Shown piece after piece: positions 18,233 to 20,082 of a stretch of DNA of 20,082 bases. The DNA lies in the IMG/VR virus record IMGVR_UViG_3300025120_000757, positions 1-20,082 of that record; one strand, written 5' to 3'. The DNA comes from a virus. The translations under genes were made by a program, and so were the position numbers. Position 1 is the first letter of the stretch. The number at the start of each line of letters is the position of its first letter. A model generated the notes under the pieces. That model saw only the letters and a program-made list of their open reading frames with translations, did not search any database and was not told the origin of the DNA.

Positions 18233-18248
18233 ATGACTAAGTATTCAC

Positions 18249-18575
18249 ATGGATACAGAAAAACTCTCACAGAATATTAAAACAAGATTTGATCATCGAC
18301 AGGCAAGACTTGTACTGCGTGAAACCTATCAGGCAAAAATGCTTTTTACTTACAACGGTGGTATGTGGCGTGCAGGCCCTGAGCTGATATTATTATGCGA
18401 TGCTTGCAGTCTTGGCATGTGGCAAGATTCACCTATCCTAATTGTATTAGAAGACCATTACAATACACCGGTAAGTGTTGATGCATCAGAGCTTAAGAAC
18501 TTAGCAGTTCAGCGTTGGCAAGAACAGATGAATGCATGGCAATCAGAATACAACGAAATATCTAAAAATAGATGA
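18249..18575 (+). CDS. Small soluble protein of unknown function (108 aa)
   Basis: The ATG at 18249 is the first possible start after an in-frame TGA at 18234, and no clear ribosome site precedes it, so translation may be weak or the leader very short. The protein is about half helical by appearance: a charged N-terminus (TEKLSQNIKTRFDHRQARLV), a beta-rich centre with YNGGMWRAGPELILLCDACS, and a C-terminal helix rich in Gln, Glu and Trp (QRWQEQMNAWQSEYNEI). A single CDAC pair is present, too little for a zinc site. Its stop overlaps the next start in an ATGA, so the two are translationally coupled. I do not recognise the function. It may be a partner or adaptor of the glycosyltransferase-like gene that follows. 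Confidence 0.75.
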   Translation: MDTEKLSQNIKTRFDHRQARLVLRETYQAKMLFTYNGGMWRAGPELILLCDACSLGMWQDSPILIVLEDHYNTPVSVDASELKNLAVQRWQEQMNAWQSEYNEISKNR

Positions 18576-19369
18576 CTGTAGGTGCACTGCTTTTTGCATT
18601 TGACAGTGAGATAAAGTATACCAAACTTGCTGTTGAATGTGCCAAAAGAATAAAACAGTATCTTGATATTCCTGTTACACTGGTAACCAACATCAAACTT
18701 GATACTGACATCTTTGAAAACCAAATACTGGTTACCAAGCCTGATGGAAAAAACAAACGCTATTGGACTGACACAGGAGAAGTAACCTCATGGTACAACT
18801 TTGGTCGCAATAGTGCCATTGACCTTACACCATATGACAGAACATTATTGATAGATATTGATTATATTGTGAACAGTGACAGTCTGTTGTCTTTACTTAA
18901 TTGTACACAACCATTTCTCTGTCATCAGTATGTACACAATGCTGATCTTTCTAAATGCCAAATTGTCACACTTGGAAGTAAAAATACTCAGATGTGGTGG
19001 GCAACAGTTGTGGTATTTGACAAGAGTGTGTTCTCTCAAGATGTGTTTGACTGTTGGAAAATGGTTGAACAAAACTATAAACACTATGCAAATCTCTTTG
19101 GCTTTGACTATAATAACTTTAGAAATGATTTTGCATTGAGCATTGCACTATTGATTGCAAATGGAAATACTATTCCTGATCAGTGTGATATACCTTGGCC
19201 ATTGTTGACTGCAAATGCTGATATTCCAGTCACCTACAAAGACAACACCTGGTGGATAGAATACAAAGTACATGAACGAGGCAAACTTATACCCAAAAAG
19301 ATTTCGTTGAAGAATCAAGATATACATGTAATTGGAAAAAGTTACTTGGAGAAAATATATGAACTATGA
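18572..19369 (+). CDS. Predicted GT-A-fold glycosyltransferase-like protein (265 aa)
   Basis: The ATG at 18572 follows an in-frame TAG directly (18569-18571) and overlaps the previous stop as ATGA, so it is probably translated by coupling. The N-terminus has the layout of a nucleotide-sugar binding half: a first strand (VGALLFAFDSE), a helix (LAVECAKRIKQYL), a second strand (IPVTLVTN), and a metal-binding DxD (LLIDIDYIVN, D95 and D97) after a DRT turn. The second half has WWATVVVFDKSVF and an FRNDFALSIALLIANG helix, of the acceptor-side type seen in related enzymes, and a His-rich end. This order matches small phage and bacterial GT-A enzymes, which move a sugar from a nucleotide donor. The donor, acceptor and activity are inferred from fold only. 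The gene downstream is similar in plan. Confidence 0.68.
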   Translation: MTVGALLFAFDSEIKYTKLAVECAKRIKQYLDIPVTLVTNIKLDTDIFENQILVTKPDGKNKRYWTDTGEVTSWYNFGRNSAIDLTPYDRTLLIDIDYIVNSDSLLSLLNCTQPFLCHQYVHNADLSKCQIVTLGSKNTQMWWATVVVFDKSVFSQDVFDCWKMVEQNYKHYANLFGFDYNNFRNDFALSIALLIANGNTIPDQCDIPWPLLTANADIPVTYKDNTWWIEYKVHERGKLIPKKISLKNQDIHVIGKSYLEKIYEL

Positions 19370-20082
19370 AGAAGAAAGAGGATATCTCATAGTTGCAGGT
19401 ACTAGTGAATCAGTTGACTATGTTGCATGTGCAGAAACACTAGCAAAGAGTCTACGTTACTGGCATCCAGATGTAAAAATCTGTTTGGTTACGGATGCAG
19501 AATATTCAAATCCGCTTTTTGATTTTATAAAACCATTTCCAAGAGGCAATACAGGTGGATGGACCACAGATTGGCAAGTGTTCCTGGCATCACCTTTTCA
19601 CGAAACAGTAAAACTAGAAGCCGACATGGTAGTGAGTGGACCAGTTGAACATTGGTGGACACTGTATAGAAATAAACCAGTGTGGATATCATCTGGTTGT
19701 AGAAACTACCATGGAGCAGTGTCAACCAAGAGAACATATAGGAAAATATTTGACAAAAACAATCTACCTGATGTGTATAACGCAGTTACCTATTGGCGAA
19801 TGAGCAAAGAGTCTCAAGTATTTTTTCAAACTGTAAAATATCTATTTGAAAATTGGGAACAAGAGAAAACAATACTACAGGGTGCAAAAGACGAACACGC
19901 AAACACTGATTTAATCTATGCATTATCAGATGATAACTTTACAACTCCGATTGGCCCGCAGATAGTACACATGAAACCTAGCATACTAGGAACGCAGACT
20001 GAAGACTGGAGCAAAGAACTTGTGTGGGAGATAGTCAACGGTGTACTGCGTATAAATGGACACAGTCAAAGTGGTTTTGTAC
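19359..20082 (+). CDS. Second GT-A-fold glycosyltransferase-like protein, 3'-truncated by the window edge
   Basis: The frame is open from the ATG at 19359 to the window end (241 full codons). It overlaps the preceding gene by 11 bases; GGAG at 19348-19351 gives a good ribosome site within that gene. The start MNYEEERGYLIVAGTSESVD leads to a Rossmann-like first strand, then LAKSLRYWHPDVKICLVTD, a donor-side strand. Metal-site-like EAD (E87, A88, D89) occurs in TVKLEADMVVSGPVEHWW, where DxD is usual. The next segments (YNAVTYWRMSKESQVFF and GAKDEHANTDLIYALSDDNF) resemble the acceptor half of GT-A enzymes. It is a different sequence from the upstream gene but has the same plan, so the pair may add two sugars in series. 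The C-terminus is not seen. Confidence 0.68.
   Translation, partial: MNYEEERGYLIVAGTSESVDYVACAETLAKSLRYWHPDVKICLVTDAEYSNPLFDFIKPFPRGNTGGWTTDWQVFLASPFHETVKLEADMVVSGPVEHWWTLYRNKPVWISSGCRNYHGAVSTKRTYRKIFDKNNLPDVYNAVTYWRMSKESQVFFQTVKYLFENWEQEKTILQGAKDEHANTDLIYALSDDNFTTPIGPQIVHMKPSILGTQTEDWSKELVWEIVNGVLRINGHSQSGFV

Noticed and set aside
18236-18245. ACTAAGTATT as a possible promoter for the glycosyltransferase cassette
   Set aside because: It differs from the late octamer at two positions and sits too close to the ATG; no better promoter is seen, so the cassette's transcription start remains unknown.
18233-18280. Alternative ATG at 18233 for the gene after the terminator
   Set aside because: It is in another frame and reaches a stop after 15 codons; the start at 18249 opens the long frame.

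Overview
The window is a stretch of an AT-rich, tailed-phage genome. It most resembles the late virion-structural region of a marine T4-like myovirus, the kind that infects SAR11 or picocyanobacteria. The reasons are: every gene lies on the + strand with almost no intergenic space; the proteins look like baseplate and tail-fibre proteins of marine T4-like phages; and T4-type late promoter octamers (NATAAATA/TATAAATA) sit in front of two of the fibre genes. The host cannot be named: there are no tRNAs, integrases or host-like metabolic genes here.

Layout. (1) 1-1386: the 3' part of a baseplate-type structural gene whose beginning lies outside the window. (2) 1390-14958: one uninterrupted 4522-codon gene filling two thirds of the window. 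It is a modular virion protein with a conserved N-terminal region, a chitin-binding-like module, a seven-blade FG-GAP-type beta-propeller interrupted by inserted domains, a conserved core, GGxGY repeats, and a C-terminal run of beta-rich modules. (3) 14983-15642, 15698-17224 and 17275-18180: three smaller structural proteins of the types found with the tail and fibres of marine myoviruses. The last two have late-promoter motifs of their own. (4) 18202-18232: a strong intrinsic terminator closing the structural block. (5) 18249 to the window end: a tightly overlapping cassette of a small unknown protein and two glycosyltransferase-like proteins, the second cut by the window edge.

How they may work together. 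The first five genes probably build the baseplate periphery and the host-recognition fibres. The two late promoters inside the block would boost the fibre genes relative to the giant gene upstream. The terminator isolates the glycosyltransferase cassette, which could modify virion proteins, other phage products or host glycans; no target is visible in the sequence.

The most unusual item is the giant protein. Its ring of seven FG-GAP blades is split by extra beta-domains, and similar domains recur from about residue 820 to the C-terminus. There is no intergenic stretch above about 70 bases, and I saw no RNA genes, CRISPR arrays or insertion sequences.
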